The notes: generated by a model from the letters alone, not told the origin. A stretch of 64,000 bases of DNA from Semisulcospira habei (GCA_036245525.1 BTPG01000008.1:31229812-31293811); one strand, 5' to 3'; numbered from the stretch's first letter, positions 1-10,505 are shown. A program made the numbers and translations.

Positions 1-286
1 ATTTCTACTAAAGACGTTGAAAGTTTATAAAGCTGGCTAACAAACCCATCTAATGTCTTTATCCAAACTAGTTATATGCAAAATTGCAAGTAAATATGAC
101 AAAAATTACGGACTCTAATCTGGGTCAACCGACTTCCCATTAACGGTTGTTTATGTCTTCAATGAGACATTCAATTACAATATGATCGGAGGCTCTCTTA
201 GCCACCCCTTTAAGAAAGTATTTCGCCAAGTGTAATGCTTGTGTGTTCAGAAATATTGGAGATTCTCCGCTTGTTTACATACATAC

Positions 287-290
<4 letters not shown>
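1..290. repeat. Dispersed repeat, copy 1 of 2
   Basis: This segment is clearly similar, over its whole length, to 21430-21715. Shared blocks include 'aaagctggctaac', 'acggactctaat' and 'ggaggctctcttagccacc'. Both copies end beside a microsatellite or 'catacata'-like tract. No coding potential is seen. It may be the end of a larger element cut by the window edge. Confidence 0.7.
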
Positions 291-291
<1 letters not shown>

Positions 292-339
<48 letters not shown>

Positions 340-427
340 GACAGACAGACAGACAGACAGGCATGCATGCATGCATGCATGCATGCATGCATACATACAT
401 ACATACATACATACATACATACATACG
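292..427. repeat. Compound microsatellite (AC)n-(AGAC)n-(GCAT)n-(ATAC)n
   Basis: Four different short tandem repeats follow one another without a gap. The open frames through it in several phases are low-complexity artefacts. Confidence 0.97.
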
Positions 428-540
428 CACATACGGCGCTTGGCGCCAAATGTACGTTCAGCAGCGAGGTTAGCGTAACTAGACATGACGTAATTTGTAC
501 CTTGTTACTTCAGTTGTGAGAGGTTTAGGCCTGCCCGCCT

Positions 541-638
541 TCTATAAATAGAAGGACCTAAAAAAAGAAGACTGAGAACTCGTCCGGTTCAGTCGCTCAT
601 CGACTCACGCTGATAATTTGTCAATTCTTTATTTTTGG
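541..638 (+). promoter_or_regulatory. TATA-type promoter-like region with possible first exon
   Basis: A good TATA box (TATAAATAG) begins at 543. An initiator-like TCAGTC lies at 590, and a splice-donor-like G/GTGAGT lies at 637/638. No coding sequence follows. It could be a host 5' exon or the promoter of a solo LTR or other element. Confidence 0.3.
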
Positions 639-646
639 TGAGTTTA

Positions 647-1087
647 TTAACCCCTTCACTGATAGTGAACATGGATCATCTTCCTTGAATCCATCGCAGA
701 CTTTCAGTTGTGCTGAGGATATAAATGCAGCCAGCACGAGGCATGGATCCTCCGAAACGTCTGTATTTTGTGTGGCTTGTGGCATCTATGCCTCTTGTCA
801 TTGTGTGGTATTCAGCGTGCCACGGCAGCAACAAAAGGATTAACTCATTCGAGACGCCGCGTATCCGGAGGCGGCACGTCTCGAATGAGTTAACCCCTTA
901 ATTGCTTGATGAGAAAACTTGAAGGCCAACCAAATACAGGAGGAATAGATCCTCGTGTTTCCCCGCAAACCCGCAATGGCGGAAGCCATTGCGTATCCAT
1001 GTCTCTTTAACGTCGGGGGATCTTCGACGTTGAATTCAGAAAGATTTCAAAAACACAGTCTGTGTTCACTGGCAGTGAAAGGGTTAA
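647..1087. mobile_element. Palindromic MITE, family B, long diverged copy
   Basis: It begins TTAACCCCTTCACTG and ends CAGTGAAAGGGTTAA, the typical family B termini, but the interior is longer and more diverged than in other copies. A P1 hairpin at 840-893 sits inside it. Its right TTAA is shared with the next element. Confidence 0.55.
840..893. mobile_element. Palindromic MITE, family P1 (54 bp)
   Basis: This is a near-perfect hairpin: TTAACTCATTCGAGACG on the left and its inverse on the right, with a short loop GTATCCGG. It is the shortest and cleanest P1 copy and is nested in a family B element. Confidence 0.85.
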
Positions 1088-1277
1088 TCCAATAAGTAAT
1101 GAAGTGTTACGTAACGACTATGTACCAGTTGCAGGAGATGGATTGACCATAATAATTCAAGGGTAGTGACAGATTAGATTGGCGCCTTAAGCGCCACTCT
1201 AATCTGGCCATGATTAACCTTGAATTATTATGACCAATCAATCTCCTGCTGTAGGGGTATGGGGCTAAATGGGTTTA
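1084..1277. mobile_element. Palindromic MITE, family A
   Basis: Arms carry 'gcaggagatggattgacc' and its inverse around a GGCGCC-type centre. The left TTAA is shared with the preceding family B copy; the right end 'gggttta' is decayed. Confidence 0.8.
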
Positions 1278-2214
1278 AAGCGGTGTTGAATATAATATTA
1301 TTTCGGTTTTGTGAGGAAATTTCATCCAGAACTGAAGCGAAAGTTCCCCGGGCCAACGTCACTTCATTTAGTTGACCATCGTACGACTGTGTCCGGGTCA
1401 AATGAGGCTGATGTAGGTTCCAAGACTCAGTTGCTATAGCGAAGCACCTTGCTTAGCGGCTGGCGCAGGACTAAATTAGTTCATTACCAGTACGGCGCAA
1501 CACACATGCAGCGTATGAAGTAACATGTTGTAACTTTAGTCAGTCGACGTGTAATGTTCGATCGCCCTAAGCTTGAAGATTCTTTAGGGACGTAGAAAAA
1601 AAAAAAAAAAAAAAAATCAACAAGTACACAGACTTTAAATAAAATACAATCAGGATTTGTATTATATATAGGTTGCGTAGAAATTCCCGACACTACGACA
1701 TTATCTTACGCAAGATAATGTAATCAGATAGTACACTGTATGCCGCAAGATGGCGACAAATGCAGTCATTCAATGCTACTTGAGTTAGTTATTAGGGTTT
1801 AACGCCGAGCAGGCGACTAAAACTATTTCACGCCATCTAAAGCCATCTCACGGCGGTCAATGCTACTTGATTTTTTTTTGAAAAAGAACGAAGACTCCGA
1901 GAAGCGACGTGTCAAATGTAGGCCTACACACACACACACATGTATACACAAACACACCATGCAAAATCCTGTCCTGGGGCCGGGAGCATGACAGGCCTGT
2001 AAAAAAAAATTAAAAAGCTAATATCCTTTTAGTTAACAGAGGCTTTAAAACACTTTTAAAACTGTTGCACGACACACTCCTATAAAAAGTTAAAAACGTT
2101 TTAGCCAAAAGCCTTCTACCGCTCTACGTCATCGATATATATAAATAAATAGGCTGAATAGTCCTTGAATAGTTCATTTCACAGGTAAGATTTCGTAACA
2201 CGAGTATGAAAAGA
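1278..2214. other. No gene recognised; small repeats only
   Basis: The stretch holds a half copy of the hairpin family seen at 62476-62566 (about 1436-1480), a poly-A run at 1596-1616, a small hairpin near 1700 and a short CA tract near 1927. No convincing coding sequence is seen on either strand. Confidence 0.6.
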
Positions 2215-2280
2215 AAAATCCAATTAAAAAAACACGCTTAGAAAAGACAGTTACATTATAATTTATTAATATTCGTCTTG
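2215..2280. repeat. Single arm of fold-back repeat R
   Basis: The sequence 'acacgcttagaaaagacag' followed by 'tttattaat' matches one arm of the fold-back repeat seen at 9370-9830, 45440-45710, 50700-51110 and 62610-62850. Confidence 0.5.
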
Positions 2281-2316
2281 CTCAATACACATACAAACAA
2301 GCACACAATTTGCAAC

Positions 2317-2362
<46 letters not shown>

Positions 2363-3002
2363 TTTATCTGTGATGAGAAAGATGCAACGAAAGGTACGAC
2401 GTGAAACAAGAACTCAAGGACTGAAAGTTCGTAAAAAAAAAAAAAAAAAAAAATTAAAAAGGAAAAAAAAAAAGAAAAAAAAGTAGAAGTAACTTTTGTT
2501 AGCCAACAAATTCTATAGCATGAACAGCAAAATAAATAAATAAATAAAATTATCTTATCAAGATGGCATGCTTAGAACATTTCATGACATCTGCATGCCA
2601 ATACACTGTACGTCATAAGACTAACATCTTATTACGTAAAAGATTTTTGCGTATCTGGCTCAACTCGTATCGATCGTGCGTTTCAAAGTCTTGGAAACCC
2701 TTGTGGCTGCATCCGCCCCATGTTTGGCTCAGAGCTTCAGTTCAGTTCCCATACTGAGACTGGCCTGTAATAACAGATTGTGGAATTTATGATTCCTCAG
2801 TCTACCAATGTGCACGAAGGGCGCTTACCTGTACAAGAACACACGTACGGTTCCACTGATTTCGTGTTCAGTCGGCGCCGGTTTACCTGAACAAAGGATT
2901 TCTCTAGCCTGAGGTCACGGAATAAGGGAGATAACCGCTCTGTAACAGCCATCATAATAAACATAGCCAGCTCCCTTCCAATGTGTCTTCCCTTTGCCGG
3001 TC
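2281..3002. other. No gene recognised; A/T-rich simple repeats
   Basis: Contains (TTA)n and (TTTA)n around 2317-2367 and poly-A tracts near 2432-2480. The rest shows no recognisable gene or repeat. Confidence 0.6.
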
Positions 3003-3071
3003 TTAACTCATTCGAGATTTATAAGCGGCTTATTCCGCGTATCCGGAGGGGGCACGTCTCGAATGATTTAA
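3003..3071. mobile_element. Palindromic MITE, family P1
   Basis: TTAACTCATTCGAGA on the left and TCTCGAATGATTTAA on the right. The right TTAA (3068-3071) is also the left TTAA of the next element. Confidence 0.85.
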
Positions 3072-3281
3072 CTCATTCTACCCCAGACACACCACAGGAA
3101 GATAAGGATCGACCATGATAGTTCAAGGGTGATGCCAGAATAGCTTGGCGCCTATGGGCGCCAAGCTATTCTGGCATCACCCTTAAACTATCATGGTCAA
3201 TCTGTGTCCTGCACTGCAATGCAGTCTTCAGATGACAACGGCAAAACTTAAGGATTTCGGTGTTGGGGTAGAATGAGTTAA
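3068..3281. mobile_element. Palindromic MITE, family A (subtype with GGGGTAGAATGAG end)
   Basis: A perfect central hairpin ('agcttggcgcctatgggcgc' onward) is flanked by TTAACTCATTCTACCCC and its inverse. The right TTAA (3278-3281) is shared with the following family A copy. Confidence 0.92.
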
Positions 3282-3465
3282 CTCATTCAGCCAGACGGCC
3301 GTATTTCCCAAATTTTGGAGGCGTCATCTAATGACTGTGCACCAGTTGCAAGAGATGGATCGACCATGATAATTCAAGGGCAGTGCCAGATTAGCTTGGC
3401 GCTACCTTTGAATTATCATGGTCGATCCATCTTTTGCTGTAGTGCGTCAGGGCTGAATGGGTTAA
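3278..3465. mobile_element. Palindromic MITE, family A (subtype with GGGCTGAATGGG end)
   Basis: TTAACTCATTCAGCC on the left and GGCTGAATGGGTTAA on the right. The hairpin centre is shortened compared with other copies, because one side of the GGCGCC stem is lost. Confidence 0.9.
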
Positions 3466-3540
3466 TACACAAATATGCCAAGGCTAAATATTTCACATTG
3501 TTTATTGTCTGTGCTATTTCTGTTGATTTAGCTATATTCC

Positions 3541-3735
3541 TAACCCTTTCATTGCCAAGAAAAGTTGAACACCACCCAGCTGCAAGAAGCATAGATCTTC
3601 ATGAGACCCTGCAGTTGGGGGGGGGGGGAGCTCATGAGGATCTTTGCCTCTTGCTGACACCATTGTGCATCCATGTTTCATTTGCGGCAGGGGATCTTTG
3701 AGCCAATTTGCCTGCACTGGCAGAGAAGGGGTTAA
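3541..3735. mobile_element. Palindromic MITE, family B
   Basis: Carries 'gcatagatcttcatgag' and the inverse 'ctcatgaggatctttgcc', with end AGAAGGGGTTAA. The left end 'cctaaccctttc' has lost its full TTAA. Confidence 0.85.
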
Positions 3736-3763
3736 TGGGATATGAGAAGTCAGCAAAGGGTAA

Positions 3764-4351
3764 GAAGCTTGGCCCACGCTACCACAAACACCTATTGCCG
3801 GGCGCAATTTTGTGGCGGCAATGTTGCCGCCTCAATTAGGGGCGCCTACAATATTGCCGCCACAAATTGCGACCCGATACAAACCGAGTCTATTCATTTG
3901 TGGTAGCCGGCAAGGCTCGAGCAATGTTGCCGCCTCTCAGCCAATCAGCGGTGTTCTTGCGCCACTTCCCGTTTCTTCATCTTCCGGCGAGCCGGAAAAA
4001 ATGGCGGAGAAGCTGAGCGACGGCCGACGGCTTTGAGACTGTAATATTCATTGGAGACGCGCCGCATGTGAAAACGCTGCTAATAGCTGCGTATCCGTAT
4101 GCGGCACGTCTCCAGTGAGTAAATTGATCAACCTTGTCCGAGAGTTCCCATGCATATGGGACTCCTGCAGCTCCGAATATTTCAACCGGGCGCGCCGTGA
4201 GAGCTGTTCCATATATAGTAATGGCAGGTCAGTCAGTACAACACATTGCGCGTACATTGATACGTGTGCCAGGAAGCCGATGTGGCAGGTGGCAAATTGT
4301 TGCTTACCACACATTGCTAGTGGCAAATTCTGGTAGCGTGGGCCCAGCTTC
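3764..4351. mobile_element. 588-bp PIF/Harbinger-like non-autonomous transposon
   Basis: The ends form 22-bp inverted repeats (GAAGCTTGGCCCACGCTACC and its inverse) differing at two positions. TAA stands directly outside both ends (3761-3763 and 4352-4354), fitting the TWA target duplication of PIF/Harbinger elements. The interior has several 'ttgccgcc' repeats and no transposase. A P1 hairpin is nested inside. The superfamily call rests on the 3-bp duplication only. Confidence 0.65.
4042..4124. mobile_element. Palindromic MITE, family P1, nested
   Basis: Arms 'cattggagacg' and 'cgtctccagtgag' surround a GCGTATCC-type centre. It lies inside the 588-bp element and its terminal TTAA motifs have decayed. 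Confidence 0.65.
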
Positions 4352-4580
4352 TAAGGTAGAGTTATGACATCTTCTTTATCAATGTTCTTGGCATGTCTTA
4401 CAATAATGGTACACAAAAGTACTAACATAAATTGTGCATGTATGAGCGTTTGAGCGTCATAAACTTAAAGATTTTTCTGCTGTTCTTCATGCAGTAAAGG
4501 GCTAACAGTTAGCAATAGACCCGTATCTCATTTGTAAATGTTCTAGTATGTCATAATTAATTCTGGACAAAAGGGTCGAC

Positions 4581-4660
4581 CTAACACATTCGAGACGGAT
4601 GGCATCCGGATTCGCGGCTTAAGTCGCGTATCCGGATGCCGTCCGTCTCGAATGAGTTAA
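4581..4660. mobile_element. Palindromic MITE, family P1
   Basis: A near-perfect hairpin, with CATTCGAGACGG...CCGTCTCGAATG arms and an end of GAGTTAA. Confidence 0.85.
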
Positions 4661-4779
4661 ATTGAATCTAAAAGCCTAAATGAAGTCTAAAAGTCGTGAA
4701 ATAAGATATTTTTTGCTGTTCACCTCCTTTGTTCGCTGGATAGTTCATTTCGTTACGTTCATAAGTCAGTGGAAAATCA

Positions 4780-4925
4780 TGGTAAGTGTGCGTCTGTGGG
4801 GGCTCATGAGGATCTATTTCTCTTGCTGAGACCAGCTTGTGTCCATGTTTCTTGGACGGTGTTGTGCTTTTTGGCCGTTGAGTGAAACAAGATTTCAACG
4901 TTGGTCGCTGAATGATTGAACCAAG
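4780..4925. mobile_element. Family B MITE, right half only
   Basis: Has 'gggggctcatgaggatct' followed by the usual 'cttgctgagaccag' and 'tccatgtttcttggac' blocks. The left half is missing. Confidence 0.7.
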
Positions 4926-5033
4926 AAACAAAAATGTACTTGTTACAATGTAAGAACACAGGCAACTAGGGCGGACTCGCGCGAGATTTCATGGTCAAGA
5001 CGCTACGTGCTGTTGGCTCCACTACAACAACTC

Positions 5034-5249
5034 TTAACCCTTTTCATCTTGATACCCTATTGCAAGAAATGAATTCGACTATGACAGTTCAAAGGTGGTG
5101 CCAGAAAAGCTTGGCGACTGATGCGCCAAGCTATTCAGGCACCAATCCTGAACTAAAATGATTGATCTTTCTCGTAATCGGTACTGCATACTTCATAGGA
5201 CAATAAGCAATTTTTAAAAAAAAATCATTCTCAGCATGTAATGGGTTAA
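5034..5249. mobile_element. Palindromic MITE, family A, diverged subtype
   Basis: TTAACCC at the left and GGGTTAA at the right; the centre 'agcttggcgactgatgcgcc' has a mutated stem. The outer arms differ from the two common subtypes. Confidence 0.75.
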
Positions 5250-5368
5250 TATTCTATCGTATTTTCAGTGCGATAGACTAAATATTACGGAGGATTAGAG
5301 AGTGAGCGAAATTAATATGAAAGGAAATAGTTGGGAAAATGACAGAAAGTTAGAAGAAAGGAAGCAAA

Positions 5369-5613
5369 TTAATCCCTTCACTGCCAAGGAACGGCTAACG
5401 TCACCCAACTTCAAGAAGCACAGATCCTTATGAGCCCCCGAAAATGCGGGGGCTCATGATGATCTATGCCTCTTGCTGACACCACGTTGTGTCCTTGTTT
5501 CCTGGCCGTCTGGCTGAGGCGGTTTGGCATTATATTATAAAATAAATAAATAAAACAAATTTTAAAAAAAAAATCACAAACACAAAACCGCGTCCACTGA
5601 CAGCGAAAGGGGA
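5369..5613. mobile_element. Palindromic MITE, family B
   Basis: TTAATCCCTTCACTGCC at the left, a central 'gcccccgaaaatgcgggggc' hairpin and GCGAAAGGGG at the right. A short A/T-rich insertion near 5530-5575 lengthens it. Confidence 0.8.
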
Positions 5614-5679
5614 ATAACAATCAACTAAACACAAACTTAGCTACTGAAATTGTATGAAGCATGAAACGCCAGTTATGGG

Positions 5680-5775
5680 TCGATCATTTTTCATTAGCTC
5701 AAGGGTAGTGTCTGCTTGCCTTGGCGCCTACATGTGCCAATGCAATCAGGCACTACCCTTGAACTATCAGGATCC
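5680..5775. mobile_element. Family A MITE core without ends
   Basis: Only the inner arms ('caagggtagtgtctgc', 'aggcactacccttgaac') and the GGCGCC centre remain. A C-rich tract follows. Confidence 0.65.
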
Positions 5776-5893
5776 ACAACCACCTTACCCACCCCCCTCC
5801 CCCACCGCCCACCCCCTTTCCCGAAGTATTTCCAGTCGATCCAGGGTCGATTCATGTACATCAATTGACGAGGCCTCAGTAACCGTAAACAGT

Positions 5894-6086
5894 TTAACTC
5901 ATTCTACCCCAGACACACCACAGCAAGATAAAGATCGACCTTGATAGTTCAAGGGTGATGCCAGAATAGCTTGGCGCCTATGGGCGCCAAGCTATTCTGG
6001 CATCACCCATGAACTATCATGGTCCATCTGTGTCCTGCTTTGACTTCAAAATTTGGGGATTTCGGTATTGGGGTAGAATGAGTTAA
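5894..6086. mobile_element. Palindromic MITE, family A (GGGGTAGAATGAG subtype)
   Basis: Nearly identical to the copy at 3068-3281, including the perfect GGCGCCTATGGGCGCC centre and terminal TTAA on both sides, which suggests recent activity of this subtype. Confidence 0.92.
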
Positions 6087-6415
6087 GGCATGTTGGTTCT
6101 TGGGGCGGGAATGGCTGTCATCATGGTGGAAGTATTCTGGTCGGAGAAGTGCGGCTGATGTCCCGTGTGCATGTGCGACTGCATCATGAACACCGGGGGA
6201 CCTGAATCGGACACAGCGAACATTGCGATTAATCCTATATTTCGAGACACACTTTGGAGCACAGAGGTTCAGAGGTTCCCGAGCACAGAGGTTCAGCCCC
6301 CAGCTGGAAAAAGAAACCCAACAAAAAAACAAACAACAGGTTTGAAAAGGACAATTACAAGACAATGAAATAAACTTTTGAAATAAACATACAGACAAAA
6401 AAACAAAGCATTACT

Positions 6416-6515
6416 TATACTGACGAGCAAAAGAAATGCCACATCATTCGAGGCTTGGAAAACACTGAAATGTTTCCGGCGACTAGAGGAATGTCACATT
6501 TCTTTTGTTTGTGCA
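6416..6515. mobile_element. MITE, family E (GACGAGCAAAAG ends)
   Basis: The left end 'tatactgacgagcaaaag' and a diverged inverse at the right ('cttttgtttgtgc') enclose 'tttccg' motifs. TATA-flanked ends suggest a Tc1/mariner-type TA target. Confidence 0.65.
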
Positions 6516-6540
6516 AGATGTAGTCATTAAATCAGCGACA

Positions 6541-6724
6541 TTAACCCATTCAACCCTGACGCACTACTGCAGGAGATGGGTCGACCATGATAATTCAAGG
6601 GAAGTGCCAGAACTGGCACTGCCCTTGAATTATCATGGTCGATCCATCTCCTGCAACTGGTGCATAGTCATTAGATGGCGCCTCCCAAATTTGTGAAATA
6701 CGTGCGTCGGGCTGAATGAGTTAA
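6541..6724. mobile_element. Palindromic MITE, family A
   Basis: TTAACCCATTCAACCCTGACG to CGGGCTGAATGAGTTAA. The GGCGCC centre has been deleted, leaving 'gtgccagaactggcac'. Confidence 0.9.
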
Positions 6725-6849
6725 AGCTTTATTCATTCCTCCTTCCCCTCTTTTTGTTCCTTCTCAACCTCGGATATAGAATTTCCGAATCTTTTCTTTT
6801 CCTTTTTTTCCTGTCTTTACTAAGATTCCGAACCGTACAACTGTACTAC

Positions 6850-7019
6850 ATTATATAGAGCAACATTTGCTTGATATAGTGCCGATAACAGGCAAATGTG
6901 ATTACGAGACCCGTATCAAAATGTCCCAGTCTTAGGACGTGGACATTTTGATTCGGGTCAAGTAATCACATCTGTCTGTTTATCGGCACTGTATCAAGCA
7001 AAATGTTGCTCAATATAAT
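6850..7019. mobile_element. 170-bp hairpin element (family F)
   Basis: Two arms of about 79 bp, beginning 'gagcaacatttgcttgata', are inverted around a short centre. The arms differ at a modest number of positions. Ends are AT-rich (TTATAT); no other copy was noticed in the window. Confidence 0.85.
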
Positions 7020-7358
7020 TTATTTACCCAGTCCAAAACAAAACTTTACCAGATTCCTTCTGATTACCGCCATTAGTGGTGAAGTGGTCAATTTCACTAT
7101 ATTTTGACATAAAACTTTCCAGCTTGACACTACCCGCCAAAATGTACTCAGCGCAAATACACCCAGGCGTACATATACCCAGTTGAAATGTGTTCCTCTG
7201 ATTTTCCATTTCTTTTTAAACTAAATAAACTCAGCGTGAGTCTTCACAGCAAGATTCTGCCCAGCATAAATCGACAAAGCCTTGCATTTACTCAAATAAA
7301 AAGTTCTCAATAGAATAGCGACATCACACATTTACACTGGGTAGATTTACGCCGAAGT
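7020..7358. other. No gene recognised
   Basis: A unique-looking A/T-rich stretch without a hairpin, long ORF or tandem repeat that I can support. It is the target flank of the LINE insertion that follows. Confidence 0.5.
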
Positions 7359-7370
7359 TGATTCAAGATG

Positions 7371-7957
7371 GAGCATTATCGACAAAAAAAAGGCGGCACT
7401 GATGCAGAAGTCAGAGCACGAATCGGTAAAGCAAGAGCAGCCTTTTTCCAGTTGAAAAAAAGTGTGGAGTTCGAGAGAGCTGTCACAACACACCAAAGTA
7501 AGAATTTTCAACTCAAACGTAAAAGCAGTTCTCCTATATGGAGCAGAGACTTGGAGGTTGACAAAAACCACAGTCAACAGAGTACAGATTTTCAAAAACA
7601 GTTGCCTTAGAAGAATCTTGAAAATCCACTGGCCAGAAAAGATCAGCAACGTCAGACTCTGGGAGAGAACAGAGCAGATAACAGCAGAGAATGAAATTGG
7701 GCGAAGAAGATGGGAATGGATTGGTCACAGTCTGAGAAAGCCAGCTTTCAGTATCACTAGGCAGGCATTGTCATGGAACCCCCAGGGAAAGAGGAAAAGA
7801 TGCAGGCCAAGAAACACCTGGCGTCGAGACCTCCAAGCAAACATCAAGAGATTGGGAACCACCTGGATTAAAATCGAAGAAGAAGCACAGGACAGGAGTC
7901 GCTGGAGGTCTCTCGTCGACGGCCTATACGCTGGGAGGGGTGACAGGCGTAAGTAAG
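7371..7957 (+). pseudogene. 5'-truncated LINE insertion (reverse transcriptase C-terminus)
   Basis: The sequence encodes the post-catalytic C-terminal part of a non-LTR reverse transcriptase, recognisable by 'VLLYGAETWRLTK', 'FKNSCLRRILKIHWPEKIS', 'RWEWIGHSLRKP' and 'QALSWNPQGKRKR'. The catalytic region is absent. A frame change near 7462 separates an N-terminal part ('RIGKARAAFFQL') from the rest. The 3' end carries a GTAAGTAAGT tail. The 12-bp direct repeat TGATTCAAGATG lies immediately outside both ends (7359-7370 and 7958-7969), a normal target-site duplication. This is a dead-on-arrival, 5'-truncated copy; its clade is not assigned. Confidence 0.88.
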
Positions 7958-7969
7958 TGATTCAAGATG

Positions 7970-9004
7970 TGTAGTTTTTCCCTGGATATTTTCAAGTATT
8001 TTGATATTTGCGCTGAAACACAGCGAACTTACCCCTCCAGCGCCATTGACAGTGGCACTGTGTGTACTACACGTGCTAGAAAAATCACGTCATCACAAAA
8101 CTCTTTGACGTCACAGTCTAGGGCCCGCATAGTCTGGAGTTCACGTCAGACTTTTCTTAAATGTTGCAAAGGAGGTGACATGACGTAAAGTTTACATACA
8201 CGTAGACGGAAGGGAGCTTTACCGTCCAACACCAAATTCTTCAAACATACAGAACCCAGCAAATCTGACACTGCTGAAAACGTTCGTCGCGCAAATTCCT
8301 TATCGCACGCCTCCGGTGTTGGTGAAAACAGGCGGATAGGCCGCCTTAGATGTGACCACATACATTAATAACAATGTCTATTTATGAACCTGGGTGTGAT
8401 ACTTCCGATGTGTGTTTGTCTCTGTCCAAATGGTGACCTATGTGTTGTGTGCCACGTTTTGGACTGTCGACTGACTCAGCGCGGAGATTGGCGATTGACT
8501 GTGTAGACATCAGTGCTTTCTATAATCGTGCGTGTTGTTGATTAAAGTATATTTGTAATTAGAACACGGATAATGACGTAAAATCCCAGCGGGTTTGTTT
8601 ATTTAGGCCTTTCCTAAGGTTGGCACTATCACTAGAGGACATCACTGTCATCAATCTCAATAGTATGGCGAGTCAATTCGCGTGCTTGCTGCTGCGTGTA
8701 CTCCGTTTATTTGTGTGTATGGGAAAGAAATTTCCAGCGCACGTACACACTATGAAGTATTTCATTACTAGTGCGCATAAGGAGCTTTCTAATGTGACAG
8801 TATGCGCATATTTAGCGTTTTTGCTTTGACAGAGGCAAGCATCAAGATTGAATCTCTCTGGCCTGCAAGGGATTATGGGAAGGAAAGTATATCAAGCAAG
8901 TTCACGAATATTAACTTGCTTTGTATAAAACATATCAGTGCATGTCTCAAAGAAGGGGAAATTGTATGGAGTTGGTACATAGAAAGACAGAAAGATCTGC
9001 AAAC
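7970..9004. other. No gene recognised; expected exon 4 of the minus-strand claudin-like copy not seen
   Basis: This is where a fourth exon of the neighbouring minus-strand gene copy should lie. I find no match to the paralogue's C-terminal coding sequence. A CRE-like TGACGTCA palindrome is present at 8106-8113. At 8460-8483 a 24-bp stretch resembles the inner part of the inverted repeat of the 2.2-kb element (59288-61487), 21 of 24 positions matching. Confidence 0.5.
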
Positions 9005-9369
9005 CTGGTTGGTTGTAGCTGAAGACTGTGCCTCTGTTAAGATCATTAGGAGACGAGAAGCAGGCCGTAATGGACGCAACTCCGAGGGCACCAACACCGA
9101 CGCAGAACAGGTAAAAGGCCCACCCTTAGGAGAAGACGTGTGCACCCTGGATGGTGCCTGTAAATTGGTCTAAATTTCTGGCAAATACACCTGCTGCTAC
9201 AGCGCCCACGACCGCTAAAACAAAGAAGCATTTTGGCAACCTAATTATGTTACTAGGACCAAGTTCCCGATATTTGGTCAACGCTCTCTTGCAGCTACAT
9301 AACTGGAGAGTGGCAGGTTAGCTGGGGGAGGAGCATAAAAGGATCGGCAGAGATACGTTGACAGAGGAA

Positions 9370-9830
9370 GGAAAAATACCCAGCTAAGAAATACGCATAC
9401 AAAAGACAAGTACAGCACATTTCATTAACCCCTTCCCTGCCACTGTACGTACATTTTTGTTTCTGAAATCTTGGTTCATTCAACGAGCAAAAGCCAACAA
9501 CGTCCAAAAAACATGGATACACATTGGTCTCAGCAAGAGTAATAGATCCTCATGAGCCCCCACAGTCGCGGGGGCTCATGAGGATCTGTGTCTATTGCAA
9601 TTAGATCGTGTTCACTTTCTCGGCAAGTGAAGGGGTTAATTTTTCAGGTTTTGCAAGACAGAAATGGACTGTGATAAGTATATGCAGTCATTACGTCTGT
9701 AAGTCTATTTTTTAAAAAGGGGGTCTGACGAGAAACATTTTTAATAAACAGTGATGTACTTATCCTTTCTAAGCGTGCTTCTTTCTCTGTTGGGTCTTTC
9801 CTTGCATTGTACACGCTCTGTAGTCACCTT
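9370..9830. repeat. Fold-back repeat R, in intron 2 of the minus-strand copy
   Basis: One arm ('aagacaagtacagcac') lies near 9400; the inverted arm ('gtacttatcctttctaagcg') lies near 9755. A family B MITE (9425-9639) separates them. The same fold-back occurs in intron 2 of the plus-strand paralogue (45440-45710). Confidence 0.6.
9425..9639. mobile_element. Palindromic MITE, family B
   Basis: Complete copy: TTAACCCCTTCCCTGCC at left, AAGTGAAGGGGTTAA at right, central 'cacagtcgcgggggctcatg'. It lies in intron 2 of the claudin-like pseudogene. Confidence 0.92.
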
Positions 9831-10189
9831 TCTGGTGTTAAATCTGTACAGGGAAGGAAGGGATATGTTAGAATAGATGGGTGGCAAGGTGCGTGAATGA
9901 ATGCATGGGCGTATGGAACAAAGGAGGAAAGAATACGTAAATATTCCCATTTACCCGCAATGAAGCAGATGACTCCCAGAGCTATGAGGCGTCCGCGGGC
10001 ACAGCAAGCCAGACAGAGCGCCACCAGGCCGCATATCCCTCCCACAACCACACACACACTGCTGCACACCCGCACGACATACATAAAACCTGTAACAAAC
10101 ATGCAGCGAGACAGAGCATTGCATATATCATTAAAATGTAACATGAAACAAACTTAGAGGCATAACGACAAGGCTATACCGTTTATTTG

Positions 10190-10400
10190 GGGAGTTTATA
10201 CCCCACCCCCCACCCACACCCCCATCCCACCCTTCGCTTTTCGATATTTCGACGGGTGGTGAGAAGGCGGAAGAGGTTCTCACACACGCTTAAAACGCCT
10301 ATCCAATCCATCCCCATCCACCCCACCCCCCACCCACACCCACACCCACCAGGAGCACTTGTTTTGAATGAGTCTCAAACAAAAAGTTGGAACACCCGCC
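10190..10400. repeat. C-rich fragment related to hAT-like MITE interiors
   Basis: The block 'cgcttttcgatatttcg' followed by 'aagaggttctcacacacgc' recurs at 19130-19290 and 22280-22450. Here it is enclosed by C-rich tracts, lacks element ends and lies inside intron 1 of the pseudogene. Confidence 0.55.
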
Positions 10401-10505
10401 TCCACCTTTCTCCTCCCCGCGAGATAACTTATCGGTCCCTGAATTATCTCTATCGAAACTCGAAGTTGTTGTCAGGAGACACAGATAGTATAGGCTTCCT
10501 CGTTC

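Noticed and set aside
210..519. Several overlapping open frames on both strands
   Set aside because: They translate the CA, AGAC, GCAT and ATAC microsatellites; composition is purely repetitive.
3812..4036. Open frame of 74 codons containing 'MAEKLSDGRRL'
   Set aside because: It lies wholly inside the 588-bp PIF-like element and consists of its internal repeats; no domain.
6003..6398. 131-codon minus-strand frame
   Set aside because: It overlaps a family A MITE and has no recognisable motif or splice context.
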